Assembly (NCBI GenBank): GCA_037134755.1
Contig: JBAXLO010000203.1
Span: 1 to 8,501 of the forward strand
DNA from: JBAXLO01 sp037134755
Lineage (GTDB): Bacteria > Bacteroidota > Bacteroidia > Bacteroidales > JACABE01
Direction of reading: 5' to 3'
Length of the DNA stretch: 8,501 nucleotides
Within the stretch, counting starts at the first letter, position 1, and every line of letters begins with the position of its first letter. The translations under genes were made by a program, and so were the position numbers. The notes beneath the pieces were generated by a model that did not search any database, was not told where the DNA came from, and saw only the letters and a program-made list of their open reading frames with translations. Shown here one piece after another: positions 7,054 to 8,501 of this stretch.

Positions 7054-7115
7054 GGTAGGTATATAAAAGTTTATATTTATAAATTATGATGGAGACTTAC
7101 AAATTCCTTTGTGTA

Positions 7116-8111
7116 TTAATTATTAATTTTCTTTGAATTTTCTATACATTTATTAATTTTCTTTGTCATTATTTTCATTAATCTGGGAGAATAAGTATCT
7201 TTTCCTCTTCTAATAAAATCACTAAAAACAATTTCACCTGTTAAGCTATTTGTTATGTTAAAAGCTGTTCTAAATCTAAAATTCTTTGCAAAATATCTAT
7301 AACTTGTAAGATAATAAATTGGAGTTTTAGAGCTTAATATTAATTCATTTAAATTTTCCATTGATATTATTTCATATTTATATGGATATTCTATTCTTAG
7401 CTTTTGAAACTTATCATTTATATATTTATTTTTATATTCATTAATTATATATTCAGGGATGTATAAGGTTGAACTGTTTAGGTTTTTAAGCTCTGTAGGA
7501 TTTTGTTTTGATGAGTGAAAATCATAATAACTCTTTGTATAAATTATATTTTGAAGACATTGAATGTAATTCTTAAATAATCCTTCACCATAGGTGCTTA
7601 AATAATCTTTTCCCATATAATCATTTGAAAAAGTTTTATCTATTGCAAATGTCTTTGTTATATCAGGTGTTAATACTATATAAATATAGGAGTAGGAATG
7701 CTCTATAAAGTTAAAATCTTTATATTGTTGAGGATTTTTTTTATAATCTTTTAGAAAACCATACTCAAAATGCCATATTGCTAACTTAAAAATTTGCAAC
7801 CTATCTGTTTCTTTCGAATATGTTGTTTTTTTGTTGTAATAAGTTACGTATGGTGTAAAAAAATAGGAATTCGTATTTATATGATTATAAATTTCTTTAT
7901 ATTGAATAACCTCAATCTTACTGATGTGCCATAATTCAGTTATTATATCTGCATACTTCATATCATCATCTCTGGTAGAATCAACAACTACATACAGTGT
8001 TGACTTAGCGAAATGGTCGAAATCAGTTGGGGTTTGTCTATAAACCTCCGGTTGTGCTTGAATTTTGGTTGCTAAAAGGAATAAAAATAGAATAAAATGA
8101 TACTTTTTCAT
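7116..8111 (-). CDS. Secreted protein of unknown function
   Basis: I do not recognise a named family. The 331-residue product begins with a signal peptide at about 1-19 (MKKYHFILFLFLLATKIQA, cut before QPEV), with no lipobox cysteine, so it should be periplasmic or surface-exposed. The mature protein is rich in Tyr, Lys, Asn and Ile. Residues 38-95 hold a beta strand (TLYVVVD), then a helix and strand (ADIITELWHISKIEVIQYKEI) and SYFF. This layout recalls hypothetical Bacteroidota envelope proteins in which a strand is followed by a 'W-x-I-x-x-x-E-x-I' helix. A similar strand/helix pattern (STLYIPEYIINEY) reappears near 210, and a beta-rich end (AFNITNSLTGEIVFSDF) near 282-300, so it may hold two related modules. 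There is no conserved catalytic triad or metal site that I can see. It is convergent with the TIGR01777 gene and appears monocistronic. Confidence 0.8.
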   Translation of the reverse strand: MKKYHFILFLFLLATKIQAQPEVYRQTPTDFDHFAKSTLYVVVDSTRDDDMKYADIITELWHISKIEVIQYKEIYNHINTNSYFFTPYVTYYNKKTTYSKETDRLQIFKLAIWHFEYGFLKDYKKNPQQYKDFNFIEHSYSYIYIVLTPDITKTFAIDKTFSNDYMGKDYLSTYGEGLFKNYIQCLQNIIYTKSYYDFHSSKQNPTELKNLNSSTLYIPEYIINEYKNKYINDKFQKLRIEYPYKYEIISMENLNELILSSKTPIYYLTSYRYFAKNFRFRTAFNITNSLTGEIVFSDFIRRGKDTYSPRLMKIMTKKINKCIENSKKINN

Positions 8112-8127
8112 GTTGTTTATTTATTTA

Positions 8128-8159
8128 TAAATTTATAATAGAACGTATTACAAAATCAA
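8128..8159 (-). promoter_or_regulatory. Weak candidate promoter for the secreted unknown protein
   Basis: On the minus strand TAAATTTA (8135-8128) is one mismatch from TAnnTTTG, with TTG at 8159-8157 placed 21 bases upstream. In such AT-rich DNA the match could be chance. Confidence 0.3.
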
Positions 8160-8281
8160 TGCCACTTAAAATAAAGTGTAAAAGTAATAAAATTAATTAA
8201 CAAATGGTATTTAAATAAAAAATATATTTATACAATATTTATTAATACCCAAAAAAGAAAGATAATTGTGATTTTATCTAG

Positions 8282-8461
8282 TAACCCTAGCATTTACTGT
8301 GTCTCGGCTTGACGAGATGCTAGGGGATAGTAAATTGATTAAGTCTTGGGGATTTATCCCTGATATTTTACACGTATTTTCAAGGCTAAAGCCCAATATT
8401 TTCTGCATATTATCACTCCCTAGCATCTCGTCAAGCCGAGACACAGTAAATGCTAGGGTTA
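8282..8461. repeat. Inverted pair of REP-like hairpins (REPIN/BIME- or MITE-like element)
   Basis: The 44 bases at 8282-8325 and at 8418-8461 are perfect reverse complements, with a 92-base spacer. Each arm folds on itself. CCCTAGCAT (8285-8293) pairs with ATGCTAGGG (8317-8325), an 8-base one-sided bulge follows, and an inner stem TCTCG (8302-8306) with CGAGA (8313-8317) closes on a GCTTGA loop; the A at 8317 is shared between the two stems. That is the build of bacterial REP sequences, and two inverted REPs make a REPIN/BIME. The spacer holds two more small palindromes, GGGAT-TT-ATCCC (8349-8360) and GGCT-AA-AGCC (8384-8393). The octamer ATTTTATC occurs on both sides (8271-8278 and 8470-8477) and could be an imperfectly placed target duplication. 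No transposase is present in the window. Confidence 0.85.
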
Positions 8462-8501
8462 TTACATGAATTTTATCACCAAAACAGATTCTCATGAAAA
8501 A

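Larger units (their letters stand above)
8112..8501. other. Gene-free region at the right end
   Basis: Bases 8112-8281 are very AT-rich and hold only the weak promoter candidate. Bases 8282-8461 are the inverted REP-like element. Bases 8462-8501 show no feature apart from an ATG at 8494 followed by AAAAA, which could open a gene beyond the window but cannot be supported. The 73-codon minus-strand reading frame across 8274-8495 is made largely of repeat sequence and is not called as a gene. Confidence 0.7.

Noticed and set aside
8282..8461. Integron attC site or CRISPR repeats
   Set aside because: No GTTRRRY/RYYYAAC pair with gene cassettes or integrase, and only two inverted copies rather than regularly spaced direct repeats.
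8274..8495. Open frame of 73 codons on the minus strand across the inverted element
   Set aside because: Most of it is the two repeat arms and spacer, and its ends coincide with the element. No protein family or plausible promoter is seen.
8494..8501. Start of a further plus-strand gene at the window edge
   Set aside because: Only ATG plus five A are visible, with no convincing promoter between the repeat element and the ATG.

Overview
The window reads as chromosomal DNA from a low-GC member of the Bacteroidota. Four things support this. Promoter-like sites match the Bacteroidota pattern (a -7 box TAnnTTTG with a -33 TTG about 19-21 bases upstream). No visible Shine-Dalgarno sequence precedes the main starts; A-rich leaders stand in its place. 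Two secreted proteins have signal peptides cleaving at A|Q, one of them a small PorT-type outer-membrane barrel. The S16 and PpiD-like proteins are also of the long type. I cannot name the genus.

Layout. An AI-2E-family membrane protein lies on the minus strand (28-1122). It diverges from rpsP (ribosomal protein S16 with a long Val/Pro/Ala/Glu tail, 1282-2013), with back-to-back promoters in the 159-base gap. After a strong terminator comes a monocistronic PpiD/SurA-type periplasmic folding factor (2226-4358) with its own promoter and terminator. Next is a plus-strand cluster: a secreted beta-barrel protein overlapping ubiX (flavin prenyltransferase), a 78-base gap starting in a 9-bp tandem repeat of a palindrome, then a MmcQ/YjbR protein overlapping a TIGR01777 NAD(P)-binding epimerase-like protein. 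A hairpin that may terminate from both sides separates this cluster from a convergent minus-strand gene for a secreted protein of unknown function (7116-8111).

The last 390 bases hold no convincing gene. They contain the most striking structure in the window: two perfect 44-bp inverted copies of a REP-like hairpin sequence, 92 bases apart (8282-8461). This resembles a REPIN/BIME or a MITE-like non-autonomous element.

Most genes are ordinary housekeeping or envelope functions (translation, envelope protein folding, cofactor synthesis). No new multi-gene system is evident. The items worth a second look are the inverted REP-like element, the AAGTACTTN array that supplies the ubiX stop codon and possibly the -33 box of the next promoter, and the repeat-built S16 tail.
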